Position numbers and translations under genes: made by a program. A DNA stretch of 64,000 bases. Source: Stenopsyche tienmushanensis (lineage: Eukaryota; Arthropoda; Insecta; Trichoptera; Stenopsychidae). Each line of letters opens with the position of its first letter. Within the stretch, counting starts at the first letter, position 1. The stretch is taken from assembly GCA_008973525.1 (NCBI GenBank), contig WACJ01000120.1, positions 682,001 through 746,000 of the forward strand, written 5' to 3'. Positions 36,203 to 48,829 of the stretch are shown piece by piece. A model generated the notes under the pieces. That model ran no database searches, was not told the DNA's origin, and was given only the letters and a program-made list of their open reading frames with translations.

Positions 36203-36461
36203 GTTGACCATGTCGATGAACAAGTATGAAGAATACGTCTATGTGGAGAAAGAGCCACCAACGATATCGGGATTGCTCATAACACACGCTTCCCAGGAAA
36301 CGAAACTTATGAAATTGATATTAAAAACAATGAAACAAAGCAGAATGGTCATGGGCGATGCTGCTGAAGAATTTTATAGAGCAGAAGCTCTCGCTCAAAC
36401 GACAACTAACACCCAAACGACAACTGACACCCAAACGAATGAATCTTCTTCCGTGGATTGA
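36203..36461 (+). CDS. Unknown membrane protein, 3' coding exon (copy 1)
   Basis: Acceptor CGTTTTACAG ends at 36202. Joining to the exon ending at 36021 rebuilds an AGG codon and reads LTMSMNKYEEYVYVEKEPPT, then a Lys/Met-rich helical region (KLMKLILKTMKQSRMVMGDA), then AEEFYRAEAL and a Thr/Gln tandem tail (TTTNTQ TTTDTQ) to TGA. Predicted topology: one membrane helix with a charged tail of about 85 residues. The exon can also begin at its own ATG for a soluble protein. The identical protein is encoded in copy 2 with one synonymous change. Confidence 0.5.
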
Positions 36462-36759
36462 TATTTCAGTATATTGACTTGTCTGTCTTTAGGACTGCAG
36501 TAGAGTTTGCGCTTTAATGTATTTATGGCATATTTTTATATAATTTCAATAAGTTCATTTCAGTGAGTTAATTTATAAATAGCAGCTTGCACAATATATG
36601 AAGGCAATTAAATAGGTTCTTAATTTAATTATCATCGCCCTTATTGTAAATTTATGTTCATGATTTAATATAGTTGTATTTTATAGATGTCGCTTGGATG
36701 TTCCATTTCTTGAATAAAGAATAATATTGCTTGATGTAATTGGATTTTAATTTATTTAC

Positions 36760-37540
36760 TCCTTAAATACGTTCTTGTTCTTTTTACTATGCATTACCAA
36801 GAATTAATTACATCAGTATCTTAACTTTTTTTAAAATGTAATCAAGTTTCTTCAAAATAATACAATATAATACAAGAATAAATACAATTTTTAAAATCTA
36901 AATATAACTAATGCGTAGAAATATGATGTATTTGTATTAAATTGTATTTTTTTTTGCTTTGATACAGGGGCGCATTTTTATTGAAAACACTTCAAAAAAT
37001 TGGATTAGACGTTATTCTAGAATAATTAAAAATATTTCTTATTGATTGTAATTGACATTAATTTATTTACATCCTAAATCAATTGTTAAACCCAAAAATG
37101 ATTGACATCTGGTATTACTGTCTATTTCAATTTTAGCTCAGAAAAGCTTTGTACATATATATGTATTAATAATACTATCAGTATTTTGTACAGGATATAT
37201 CATTGGGTTGTCATGTATAGTTTTAAAATAAAATAGAACTTAGAGAACTTTAAAAAATATATCTTACTCGTAATTGAAGGGCTTTTGAACATTTTCAATG
37301 GTAATTTTATATATATAAGACCACTCGTCTTGGCCGCGGGAAGGTCTAATCATCCTACAGTCGGCTTTTCCGATCTTGTAACTGTGGTCTTCATTTTAGT
37401 AGAATAATATATACCTGGAACTAATAGTCGTGTTTTTTCGCCCCCGTCTTCATCATATGGCCGTCCATTTGGAAGCGTGAGCCCCGACGCGGAGTGCGGT
37501 TCTAAGACTATGCCCCCGGATCACGTATAAACTATCTTAA
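36760..37540. other. AT-rich spacer, GC-rich toward the LINE
   Basis: No gene seen. From about 37320 the sequence becomes GC-richer and may be the 5' remnant of the LINE that follows. Confidence 0.4.
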
Positions 37541-37544
37541 ATTT

Positions 37545-38405
37545 CTAACCCCTCCGACTTTGAGTGAGTTTGATACGATTTGCTTACGGGGTCTTCGGGG
37601 AGGGAAGGCCGCAGAGGTGGACGATATCTTAAAATGGGGAGGACGCTCTCTGCTCATGGGGTTATATGACCTCATTTTGGCAATATAACAGAGTGATATC
37701 ACGCCTTCTGAGTGGAGGACGGCCGTAATATCTATAAGAAAGGGAATGTCCTGCTGTGCTCCAACTACAGGGGTATATCCCTTCTAAATATAGCATATAA
37801 ATTATTAACAAGAACTCTCATCGGAAAGCTGTCTCCCATCGCGGAGGAACTTCTCGGAGAATACCAGTGTGGCTTCAGGCCCGGAAGATCTATTGTAGAT
37901 CAACTATTTGCAGTAAAAAAAAATCACAAAAATGTGAGAATACGGTGTCGATCTCCATTACATATTTGTAGACTTTTGCAAGGCATTTAACAGCATCAAC
38001 CGATAAAAACTTTGGAGGATAATGTTGGAGATGGGAATTCCGGGTAAGTTGGTGAGGCTGTCGAGGATGTTCGTGACCGGATCGGTCAGTGTTGTACGTT
38101 TCAACGGCGCCCTATCGTAACCTTTCGAAGTGACGATGGGAGTTAGATCGGGGGACGTCCTCTTCCCGATTACCTTCAATATTGCGTTGGAAGCAATTAT
38201 GAGGAAGGCTGACAGATTGGGACATACACATCCATGGCATGAAGATATAATGTATCTTGCCTTTACGGACGACATCGACGTCGTGGCGAAATCGAAGTCG
38301 GACGCTTTGGCGACGCTTACGTCTGTCGATGGGGCTGCTGTTACCTTCGGAATGTCAATTAATTATGACAAAGCTAAATTAATGACGGTTTCGAGTGAAT
38401 ACTGA
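37545..38405 (+). pseudogene. Degenerate non-LTR retrotransposon reverse transcriptase
   Basis: Broken frames read a reverse transcriptase in order: a KAAEVDDILKWGG block (fingers), CSNYRGISLLNIAYKLLTR, LGEYQCGFRPGRSIVDQLFA, FVDFCKAFNSI (motif A), MGVRSGDVLFPITFNIALEA (motif B) and YLAFTDDIDVVA, where the catalytic YADD is replaced by FTDD. At least three stops or frameshifts lie between the motifs. The NYRGISLL/QCGFR..RSTTDQ pattern is shared by RTE- and CR1/Jockey-like LINEs. It is inactive. Confidence 0.85.
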
Positions 38406-38455
38406 ATGTCTCTACGCGATGTCTCGAGAATGTGTTTTTCAAAATTCTAGATTAA

Positions 38456-40067
38456 GGGGTTACATGGGTTTCGCAGTTTGAAAAAATCGATTTTTTTTAT
38501 TATCTTATTAATTTCTACAACATCTTGAGAATATTATCCTAAATTTTTAAGTCGATCCGAATAAAAGTTTCTGAGATACAACCCAAGGAAGGTGCATGCT
38601 CAAAGTCAGTCAAACATACTCTGGTATTCTCAAAGCCCAACCTTACGGTGAAGATCTTCTTATCAACAAAAAAGAATACGTTGGACATGTGCAGAAGATG
38701 ATGAGTACCCATTTACGTGATTTAGTCAACAAAATAGCTGAGGAAAAAATAGTCAACGGTAAAAAAACTAGAAAAAAAAACTCTTTCTGGCAAAGGTAAA
38801 CTTACTGGTAAATTAATTGACAAATTAACTGTTTATTATGGTTTGGCAATAAGAAGAATTTTGTGAGTCAGCGGAAAAATGAAAGACGCTATATGGGCTA
38901 CGTATTATCACTACAGCTCTACAGACAAAAATCCTCAGCACGGAAATTGCCCGAAAGGTCCAGACTCCTGGTGCGCATGGCAGCGAGCATCGGCTACGAA
39001 CACTCTTTAATCATTCAAACATGATTATACTCCATTACCAAATTATGTTTTGACTGCAATGAAACCTATCTATGAAGATCTCAGTAAAAATGAGCTTCTG
39101 GAGCGGTGTGTTGGTGGTTTCACACAAAATAATAATGAAAGCTTGAACCAAAATACTATATCTGGAAGGTTACTCCAAAAATACTTCCTGCTGGTTCAAA
39201 GATCGTTAATATTGCTGCATTAGTCGCTGCTTGCACTTTTAATGAAAGAACATTAGCTTCATTATTATTTATGCAAGGTATGGATTAAAAACTTGGTTGA
39301 AATTCCCACGAATATGTCCGAAATTCAGATGAAAACCGTATGTGCGCAGCCGAAAAAAAATCAGCGAGCGAGACTCGCGAAGCTAGGATTCATCATAGAC
39401 AAGAGCAAAAGGATGCCCTGGACATTGCAGTTACTGCAGGTTCTTTACTTTATGGCCCAGGAATCGACGATTCAATGTAAGTAACAAAAAAAAAAAAAAA
39501 AAACCAGTTTTATTGTTACTCAAAACTTTAAACGCGTTTTTCTCGAAACTGTGTTTTCAAAGTTGTTTGTCAAAATTTCTCAAAAACTACTTAACCGATC
39601 TTGATGAAATTTTACACTAACCTTCAAGATATAATTCACAAGAACTTGGACGAAGGACTCTTTTTTTTTTCAATCACAACTATTAAAAAAATATATATAT
39701 TGAGCAAATTTCACCAAAATTTGCATTTTTTTGTAAAAAGGTCTACCAAAAATCCAAATCTTTTTTTTGTTTTTTTTCCTTCGTTCAGATTTTAGTTTAT
39801 AGTCTTAACTAAAAATAAGGATATTTTTTTTTAATTTAAAATGATCCTGTCATGAGTTCTACTGTCAAAACGCTTTTTGGAGGGTCACGGGAAATGACGT
39901 CACAATGGCGGAGTTTTGAATATTTTCTTTTGAAAATTTCAAAAATTCTTTTTCAAATGTAAATCTTTATGAATATAAAAAGTTTGAATAAAATATTTCA
40001 ATTTTTACATTAAAAAAAAATTGTTGAAAATAGACCTTTTTTTCGCCGAGTAAACCCATGTAACCCC
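38456..40067. mobile_element. TTAA-bounded DNA transposon, 1.6 kb
   Basis: Inverted ends GGGGTTACATGGGTTT (left) and AAACCCATGTAACCCC (right) are perfect over 16 bases, each flanked by TTAA (38452-38455 and 40068-40071). TTAA target duplication is characteristic of piggyBac and Kolobok superfamilies. The transposase inside (next entry) is not piggyBac-like, favouring Kolobok. Confidence 0.85.
38596..39300 (+). pseudogene. Decayed transposase of the TTAA element (Mutator/Kolobok-like domain)
   Basis: Pieces in several frames read VGHVQKMMSTHLRDLVNKIA, then KLTDKLTVYYGLAIRR, AIWATYYHYSSTDKNPQHGN, CPKGPDSWCAWQRASAT, LLERCVGGFTQNNNESLN and VAACTFNERTLASLL. This matches the widespread transposase pattern (VQKRMGTALR..., STDENPQH..CP.G.DSWC.WQ, GGxTQNxNES) annotated as Mutator-like transposase domain. 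Several stops and frameshifts make it inactive. Confidence 0.75.
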
Positions 40068-40081
40068 TTAAGCTACTTTTA

Positions 40082-40320
40082 ACGTATCAACTCACAGAGG
40101 CTTAATAAAACGCTTGTATTAAATCCCGACATATTTACGACTCGCTGTGCATAAAGAGTTTAGATGCATGGAGCTGGCTATAAAGCATAACTGCATTTAT
40201 TGATTCCAGTCCGGGAAGAAATGCTAGAGAGGGAGAGATTGGGTGGAAAACGTCTGACCCCCCACGTCAGCCAATCTAGTGCATATTGAGGCTCAGCGCG
40301 AGGTGGATCTCAACTTGGAC
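40082..40320 (+). repeat. Dispersed repeat C, copy 1
   Basis: Shares CTTAATAAAA, GATTGGGTGGAAA, CGTCTGACCCCC, a CGTC..CC.. block, and GAGGTGGAT/GAGATGGAT with 45851-46234 in the same order and orientation. A shorter relative is at 56812-56850. It begins just beside the TTAA element. Confidence 0.6.
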
Positions 40321-40329
40321 AATTCCTGG

Positions 40330-41766
40330 TGAATATACATATCTCATACTTATCATAAGGACAATTAAAAAAATATAATCTATTGTCAGAACGTGAATTT
40401 TCAAATGATAAAACGCATGTATTTATAATTAAATTTAGCGCTCAAACCGTATTTTTGACTAATTGCATTTTTAATTCGCAAAGATGGCGTTTTGAGTATA
40501 TCATACATGCAGATTTGTATTATTTTCATATGCAATTAAATTTAGCGTTGTTACAAAAATTTTCGCATTTATCCATATGTTTTACTTCAAATTGCTAAAA
40601 TATTGATTTTCACGTAAGATTATATTTTATATATATATATATATACATTTTGTAATTGCATTGCGCGCAAAATCCTGATTTTAATATTCATCTTTATTTA
40701 CCATTTTTGATTGCGTAATTTGCTTTAGGAGTTTTTTTTAAAGGTACTGAATATTGAAGGAATGAAATTATTGTATAAAAATGTAAAACAAGAACAACAA
40801 TATGTTCCCAGACGTGGTTTCATTATATAATTAATATTATTTTAATTAGATGCTTTAATTCTTAGCGAATGACAAAGTATTTCAAAGCTATCACCAGCAG
40901 ATCAATGGAATTTTTACTAAATATTACCAAAACAAGAAAACATGTTTATTTAAATTGATGTACATTTTTCAAAAATTATAAATAGCATATGAAAAAAATA
41001 TGATTATGTAAAAAAAAATATCAATATACCATGAGGTTTGAAATAGAATGTATATACTTTTATACTTTATTTATTTGGTTAAAATGATTGGAATATTTGG
41101 TTAAATCGATCCTATGTGACCTAAATAAAATGAAATTCTACTCGTGGGTTTCCATGGAATGTCCTAAAAATATAATTATGTTAATGTCTGAAGTAAAATA
41201 GTTTTGATACGTCGAAGAACAATGAGATGCAGGGAATTTATTCGATACTTCGACACTAAAAAATGTATCAATGTAAAAACTTAAGAAATTATGAAGCCGT
41301 TGGTGCTGGGGTTTTATAGGCCAAAGCACTTGGAAAAAACAAGTAATTAAATTAAGGGCAAATATATTTTTTCCATTACATAGAACCAAATAGACAAACC
41401 AGTTTGCTCATTTAAATTATGGTATAAGCAAAATGATTTCGTAAAAAATGGTATGGATCGAAAAATCTATTCAATTGTGCTGTAGAAGATCATCGCACCC
41501 AAAATAATAAAAACAAAATTATTTTCATCTAGATATGCTATTTGTAAGAATAAATAAATACTAGAATTGTCATAATATGGTCAAAATCATTGAATGAAAG
41601 ATTACGCAGGTTTTAAGCTATGTTCCATTAAGAAGGTTTCGTAATCCCTGCGTCGATCTCTCATCCAATTAAAGTATTGCATTTAAGATTTTTAAATTAA
41701 TAGTACACGCTGTCCGATACGAAATACTATTGATCTTAACAAAATATGGCAATTTAATAATTTTAA
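40330..41766. other. AT-rich spacer
   Basis: No gene supported. It contains an (AT)n microsatellite at about 40628-40645. Short frames are not coding-like. Confidence 0.4.
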
Positions 41767-42066
41767 AGGATTCTGCGCTCTGCATTCTTGTGTTGGCCAG
41801 TAGGGGCGGGTGCGAGACACAGGGCGGTTGCAAGCAATCACGTTTTTATTATCGATCGAAAAAGAGTAGCACCACCGTATATAATTAGTTGTAATAATCA
41901 ACAAATTGAATATAAAGGATTTTCCATATCAAGTAATATTATTTAAGCGTAATAAAACATGTCATTAATACCGTTATTATGGAAGCATATGGCGCTCCAA
42001 ATAGTGAAAAAAAAACGAATTTATTCAGAGTTTTCTTCGACTAACAACTGCATTTATGCATTTCAG

Positions 42067-42177
42067 TGAAGATTGCACAACTGCGCTGCTTTCGTCAATT
42101 GCATCGGTCTGCATTTGTAGTTGGCTGGTCGCCATTACGTGGAAGCATATTTCAGAGGAGCTCTTCTCGTCTCAAAG
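42067..42177 (+). CDS. Unknown membrane protein, exon with transmembrane segment (copy 2)
   Basis: Identical to the 35911-36021 exon, with the same acceptor and donor. Upstream of the acceptor this copy has a longer A run (one net inserted base) that breaks the frame open in copy 1, so here the coding frame can start only at the ATG overlapping the acceptor (42056) or by splicing from an upstream exon. Confidence 0.4.
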
Positions 42178-42358
42178 GTATTATAATATCCAACATTTCA
42201 CAGCACTTACATATGCTAAAGCAAATGAGTGCTTGTTTATACATCAAATTCACATAATATTTAAAAATGCAAATTTAATATTAGGTGGCTTGTCGTTATA
42301 CGTTTTCGTATTGTACGTTTATTATTTAAATGAAGACTAATAAGCATTCGTTTTACAG

Positions 42359-42617
42359 GTTGACCATGTCGATGAACAAGTATGAAGAATACGTCTATGT
42401 GGAGAAAGAGCCACCAACCATATCGGGATTGCTCATAACACACGCTTCCCAGGAAACGAAACTTATGAAATTGATATTAAAAACAATGAAACAAAGCAGA
42501 ATGGTCATGGGCGATGCTGCTGAAGAATTTTATAGAGCAGAAGCTCTCGCTCAAACGACAACTAACACCCAAACGACAACTGACACCCAAACGAATGAAT
42601 CTTCTTCCGTGGATTGA
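42359..42617 (+). CDS. Unknown membrane protein, 3' coding exon (copy 2)
   Basis: Same exon as 36203-36461 with a single synonymous change (ACG to ACC, threonine). Splice acceptor and stop are conserved. Whether this copy is expressed cannot be judged. Its intact coding frame shows only that the duplication is young or recently homogenised. Confidence 0.45.
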
Positions 42618-43479
42618 TATTTCAGTATATTGACTTGTCTGTCTTTAGGACTGCAGTAGAGTTTGCGCTTTCAAGTATTTATGGCATATTTTTATAAAAT
42701 TTCAATAAGTTCATTTCAGTGAGTTAATTTATAAATAGCAGCTTGCACAATATATGAAGGCAATTAAATAGGTTCTTAATTTAATTATCATCGCCCTTAT
42801 TGTAAATTTATGTTCATGATTTAGTATAGTTGTATTTTATAGATGTCGCTTGGATGTTCCATTTCTTGAATAAAGAATAATATTGCTTGATGTAATTGGA
42901 TTTTAATTTATTTACACCCTCATGGCGACTTCAAATGGCATAATGCACCTCATTGATGGAAATCTTCATTTTTATGCAACTTCTCTGATTAAAAATGTAT
43001 CATTTCATTGTATAATGATATATGTACGTAGTAAATTAAATGAATTTAAAAAATAATGCAGTAGAAAAATCGTCTTTTAAACTTAAAAAGCAGTTGGAAT
43101 GCGATTTAAATTGCTTCCAAAAAGTAGTAGTAAGAACCAATATAAATAAAATAAATCAGGTTTTATACTATTTGGGAATCAGATACCAAAAAATACAATA
43201 AAACTACTATAATTTGTTCGTAGCCATTGTATGTAGCAAGTTGTGTAACAAATTCCGAGAACTGAACTATTTATTTTTTCTTACGTTTGTATTAACATTC
43301 AATCATATACTATTATATGCTTTCAAATAAAAGGGTTTTGGAATTAAAAATAAGAAATTATTAGCAACAATTAATTACTATATTTTCATATTAAATTCAC
43401 ACAAAATTTTATACAAAATATCAAAGATTGATGGATTTTAAATGAGTAATTAAAATGATGTGATTGGAAATTTTCGCAA

Positions 43480-44830
43480 CAAAGTTGATGGTCATTATTC
43501 GTGTTGCTAAGTCGAATAAATCTTCATAGTTGCACTTTGCACATGCGTATTTTCAATGAACCTAAAAATGCTTTGTCATGTTGCTGAAAATATTACCAGG
43601 ATAGCAGAAACACTTGGGGTATAAGGGCTGCATTTGATGAGAATACCAACACATCCACAATACACAATGTAGATACTTGAATGTACTACTACATGCACAG
43701 TGATTTAAATTGGGGTGTCTTTGTACCACAAAATACCTATATTGTCCTGATACCATTTAATAAATCATCATCCCGACTTCATTGGCTATTGACAAGCCAT
43801 AATACGATGTACAATGCGAACAATTGACGCAATTTAAACGCTTTTTACATTTTTATACGAAGGATTTTACTAAATTCTATAGCCAATTACTTTGATAATA
43901 TTATTTAATTTTTTTAAAGATTTTATATAAATTCTCTATATAAAATGATATAAAACAAAAATATCAAATATTTTCACGTCGCTGCATAGATCATGGTCAT
44001 TATTTTTGTGGCCTTCAGGTGTGTATTGCTAGCAGGCCGGAAAATGCTTTGTCATGATTCAGCAAATTTCATCAGGATAACAGAAACAAAAAGAGCGTTC
44101 GCAGATCGACTAGTTGCTTGCACTAACACACGTGAAATGCAGATTGTATGCAGGACAACTACTTGCACATTGGCCGAGGTTAGAGGGATGAAATTGCATG
44201 GGGTGAGATAAGGAGGTTGGGAGGAATTGTGTGACCCACTTTTCGCAACCCATCGTTTGTTATCTTGATACCCCCAGGCAAATCGACATTCAGGCCACTA
44301 TCGTTATACGAAAAAGTCACAAAGAACAACGGAAAATTATCACATTTTATAAATAATATACTAATTGATTCTGCATTATTTTTGTTCTATAATTCATTAT
44401 TGATTCATATTTATTCGCAAATTCGGCAAAAAATGCATAATTACAGAACATATATGCTGTGACAATTCTTAACAATAAATGTTCAAAAGCCATAAATGTT
44501 CCCGCAGGATAGCATATTTATTTAATAGTTAAATATTTTCAGGGGTAGATGTAGAGTAGATGGTCATTATTTTTGCAGTTAAGTTTATTCGAGGCTTCGA
44601 TGCTCATGCGTATTTGCAACCAAGCTGGTCATGCTACGTCACGATACTGAAGACTTGGTTAAAGGCACATACATTTCTATAGACATCCACGATTTGTTTG
44701 TGGTGTCAATATAATCAGATATAGAGCAGAGTATATAAATTGTAAAGAAATGCGATCATTTCCACATGTTAAGGTGTCCTCATTTCTCGAGTAGAATGGA
44801 AGAAGGAATTGTTCACTCGTCCCAATCATG
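43480..44830 (+). repeat. Three diverged tandem repeats of about 0.5 kb
   Basis: Units begin near 43489, 43992 and 44559 with (G/C)ATGGTCATTATT. Units 1 and 2 also share AAAATGCTTTGTCATG followed by a CAGGATA(G/A)CAGAAACA block. Unit 3 is more diverged. They form a decayed tandem array without coding capacity. Confidence 0.55.
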
Positions 44831-44859
44831 TATGCAATCCTAATACCTTCGATAATTTT

Positions 44860-45840
44860 TCAGAAAAATAATTGGTTCATGAACTTCATTACCCAGAAAC
44901 AATTTGGACAATAGAAAAATGAAGAGACTCTTTGAAAGGTATATTATGAATTTATTTTAAAATTTAAACATATTTTATTACAACAACATTAATAATTTAT
45001 AAGCATTATTGATATTTAAAAAATATTTTCATTTGAGTATTTATGTGGTAGTTTTAATGTTTTTATGCTGATGACGCGATGGATGCTTGCCTTTTTTGGA
45101 CGCGTCGATGAGAGTCATCTCCTCGTTTCTACACAGGTTACGACGATTTCTTGAGATATATCATTTTTCACACTTTCCAGCTTTGTAATATCAAAATTGA
45201 AATGACAAATTTTAAGAACATGTGCAAATTTAGTCGCATTAAATTATTTTATAAATACAAGGCTCTGATCAAAGTATGCACCCATATTATCAATACATTT
45301 TTGTTATTTCAGCAGTAACTTACCCAGTCCGATGGTGTAGAAATCTGTAAATCGAGAGACGGTGAAGTGATAATCAGTCGGTGGATAAATTTGGTGAGTA
45401 TGTTGAACGATGGAGAAATTCTATTTCAATTCCAGTAATTTTTACATTGTCATTTGTGAGATGTGTGAAGGAATGGATAAATAGAAGTCAATCGATTGAC
45501 TATTTTAGGCATTAGTTTTTGGATCATTTGGTCTAACTTTATAACAATTAACAAATATTATACAATTTTGGCTGTATTTTTGTGGCATTTCAACCACTAT
45601 GCCAATTATTAACAATTATCCTATTAGATCTATTTTGTATTATATCTTATAATTTGATTAAAAAATTAAACATTTATATAAATAAGAAGCTATCAAAAAA
45701 TTGACTATTTACCTTACTAAAAAATTGATTTCTATACAAATATTTGTCATATAAAGGCTAAATTATATATTATAATCTTAATGGTTATTCAGCTTCTAAC
45801 TAATTTTGCTATGAAATATGAAAGTTTAATCGATTAGTTA
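44860..45840. other. AT-rich spacer with exon-like debris
   Basis: Acceptor- and donor-like sites bracket 44869-44943 and 45314-45391, but stops occur in the plausible frames. Possibly decayed exons of the duplicated family (see findings). Otherwise nothing recognised. Confidence 0.3.
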
Positions 45841-45850
45841 GATATTAATA

Positions 45851-46234
45851 ACGAATCAATTCACAATGGCTTAATAAAAGCTTGTGTATTGAATCTTGAC
45901 GTGACTATGTGTATATAGTTTGAACATATGGAATGAACGGAATAGCATAGGGTGGAATAAGTAAAGTAAAGCAGAGAGTATAAAAAATATATTTTAAATC
46001 AAACAAAGATTGATTTTTTATTGAATCATGCCCCCTATTAATTTCCCAACACTTCCAAATGTAAATCTTATTTTGAATCTGTATTTAATTATGCTCTTCC
46101 TGTGTGTATCGATTGAGGTTGTGATTGTGAAATGTCAAAGAGGGATGCAAAGAGATTGGGTGGAAATCGTCTGACCCCCTGCGTCGGTTAGCCTAGTATA
46201 TACTGAGAATTAGTGCGAGATGGATGTCAATATG
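45851..46234 (+). repeat. Dispersed repeat C, copy 2
   Basis: Same ordered blocks as 40082-40320, with an AT-rich insertion of roughly 150 bp before the GATTGGGTGGAAATCGTCTG block. Confidence 0.55.
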
Positions 46235-46239
46235 AATAT

Positions 46240-48820
46240 AAACCTGTGCGATTGAATGTTATCTACCTTAATTGCCACAAAAACGAATCAACAAGAAAAC
46301 TCTATCGATGAAGGTTGGTTGTTAAAATAATCAGCAGCAGGTATTTATATTTCCATCAAATCATTTTACGCATAAATACGTTGATTTATGCATGAAAATA
46401 CCGCAAGATGGCGCTCAATTATGGCAATGAAATAGTGAATTTATAACATAATATGTTGGCATGCGTTTTATAGCTGTTTGGTATTATAATGAGCGCTATT
46501 TCAAAGATGATCTAATTTTGAATTTTTGCTTTATGTTCAAAAATGTGAAATGCCATTGTTCGACGATCATGTTTGGGGACTTGTATTATATGATGATTGG
46601 GGTATAAATATGTTTATATTATTACTTAATACTCATTCATTAAAGCGCTTTTATGTATTATATTTATGTAATCAAGCCTTGTAAAATGCTGCGAATGGTT
46701 TACAAATTGCTGTTGTATTTATTATTTCAGTTGGATACATGAATGCCAGAAGGGCCTATAATCGCTTGTGATTTTTTCTACATGCACTACGTTTTAGGTA
46801 AGAACAATATAACTGTGATAAAAAATAACTGTCGTTAAACTGTAATTTATGCTTCTGAGGGGATGTTTATAGAAAAAAAATGATGAAGAATTTGATATTA
46901 GTTTTATATATATCATATGACAATGTATAGTACGTTATACAAAACAGAAAACTTGGCTATCGACTGAATTAAAGGGGGCTTATGGGGTTCTCATGCTTTT
47001 TTTTTTCAGAAAACTCAATCACAAATTTTATATTGATAGAAAATATCATGATTTTAAGATAAAAATGACATTTTTCACGTCCATCCTAAATATATATACA
47101 ATATGATGTACAAAATTTAAATATGAATTTATTTCAACTTTTCAAGCAAATGTTTAAACTTATAAAATTACAATTACATTGACACATTTCTTAAAATTAC
47201 AATAGCTATTTCAACACAGAATGCACCAAGAAGATCTGCTCGCTCAATAAGTCTACAAAGGGGGCATCTTTTTAAATCTGTTGCTTTTGAAAGAGAAAAT
47301 TAAAAATTGTATAATTCGAAATAAAATTGTTGTTTACATATTTATTTTACAGTGCAAACATGACCAAAGATAAAAAAATACATCAAATTTGCATTGGCAC
47401 CTGTATGTGGATTGAAAAATTTAAATGCATCCATTAACACCTAAGCTGCAAACCTTTTGCACCAGTTGCATCGAAATAAATGAGTTCTTTTTAATGAAAA
47501 ATATGATTTTATGCAACCGGAATGAACAGATTTTTCCAGGTTCGGTTTACATACAATCCCAGGTTTAAAGCTGATTCCCAATTAAGATAAGAAAAACTTT
47601 TAAAATTATTTAAAAATTAGCTATTGATGGGGTTCGTTTGTCTTTTTATAGCGCGTCGATGTCATATCGATTTGAAGCCTTATATTTAAGCTTTTCTTAT
47701 TTAAAATACGTGGATTCAGCTATAAAAGACTCTCCACCTTTGGAAATAGACGAAGATCATATAATTAAGAGAAATTCTTCATTCTTATGCTAATTAATTA
47801 GGGCGAACACCACTAAAAATATGTCAATTTTCACAAATTATAATACATTTATCTTAAATAGTCTCGTGATCATACTCGATTATCGTGGATTGAAATATAC
47901 AGAAGATATAGTTGGTGACCAATTCTTTAACATTTATTTATTCATATAATACAGAAAATATCCTGGATAAAAAGGCTTTATTATTCTTAAAAAGTATGTT
48001 AATAGCTCATCTATTATATGTCTTTAATTTTGATGTTAAAAATATATATTTTCAGAGATGAATGATTTTTATACTTAAACAATGGATGAAAATTAGAGCG
48101 CTTCGTTATTGTATCAGCCATTCAAGATGAAAACGAACTGATTTATTAGCATCGAAAGAAGTCAGGTATCCGCTTTTACAATATTATATTAACTATCAAC
48201 AATATGATATTAACCAGAATTAATCTTTCAGCCTAATTCAATTTACATCTTATTATATTAGACAACCAGAAATATGATTAAAATCAATTTTATGGTTCAA
48301 TTATGACAACCGCATTTTAATTGTGTCAGACTCAACAAGCTAGGAGCATTTTGATTAGTCTTATTACACACGGGTGGCGCGTCTATTTTATTATATATTA
48401 CACAATTCTGTTGTTCATATTTTTTTTCTCATTTTGGAGGTCCAATTTCCGATGAATTTGTCGCCTAAATCTGACTGAATATGTTGTATGGCATTCGTTA
48501 TAGTAACTTTGAGGGTATCAATTGTTTGCACTTTATACGTAGACCTGGGATTTAAGATAGCCCTAAAGGAAGAAGTATAAAAACGTTAAATTGTACGATC
48601 TCGGTGCTCAATTTCCGTCGCCGCCACATAAGAAAACCATGCCTTCAAATCACTCGTGCAGAATGTCCATCGTAGCACGCGCTGTGTGACACGTAGAGCC
48701 GTTATATTAGAACCACATATCATCGGTATTCATATTGTTTATCATCAATTTGTAGCATCATTGACGGTTATGAAAATTCCAGTTTTCACAACACTACACA
48801 ATTGAATAATTCTATAGATG
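46240..48820. other. AT-rich spacer
   Basis: No gene supported. A bracketed segment at 46731-46797 (acceptor TTATTTCAG, donor TTTTAG|GTAAGA) contains a stop in every frame. A possible decayed exon lies at about 48070-48170. Confidence 0.35.
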
Positions 48821-48829
48821 TTGCTTTAA

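Larger units (their letters stand above)
35612..36759 (+). repeat. Segmental duplication, copy 1
   Basis: About 1,148 bp duplicated at 41767-42915. Identity is near complete from about 35895 to the end (a few substitutions in 860 bp), but roughly 8 percent different over the first 280 bp. No inverted ends or clear target-site duplications were seen, so it is a segmental duplication rather than a typed transposon, though mobilisation by an unknown element is possible. Confidence 0.85.
41767..42915 (+). repeat. Segmental duplication, copy 2
   Basis: Second copy of 35612-36759, same orientation, 5 kb of unrelated sequence between them. The two copies end at the same base (TTTATTTAC), after which the flanks are unrelated. 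Confidence 0.85.

Noticed and set aside
45314..45391. Segment between a TTATTTCAG acceptor and GTGAGT donor
   Set aside because: Stops in all three frames. At best a decayed or untranslated exon.
46731..46797. Segment between TTATTTCAG and GTAAGA
   Set aside because: All frames contain stops. One reads 12 residues and ends, which is not enough to call a terminal exon.
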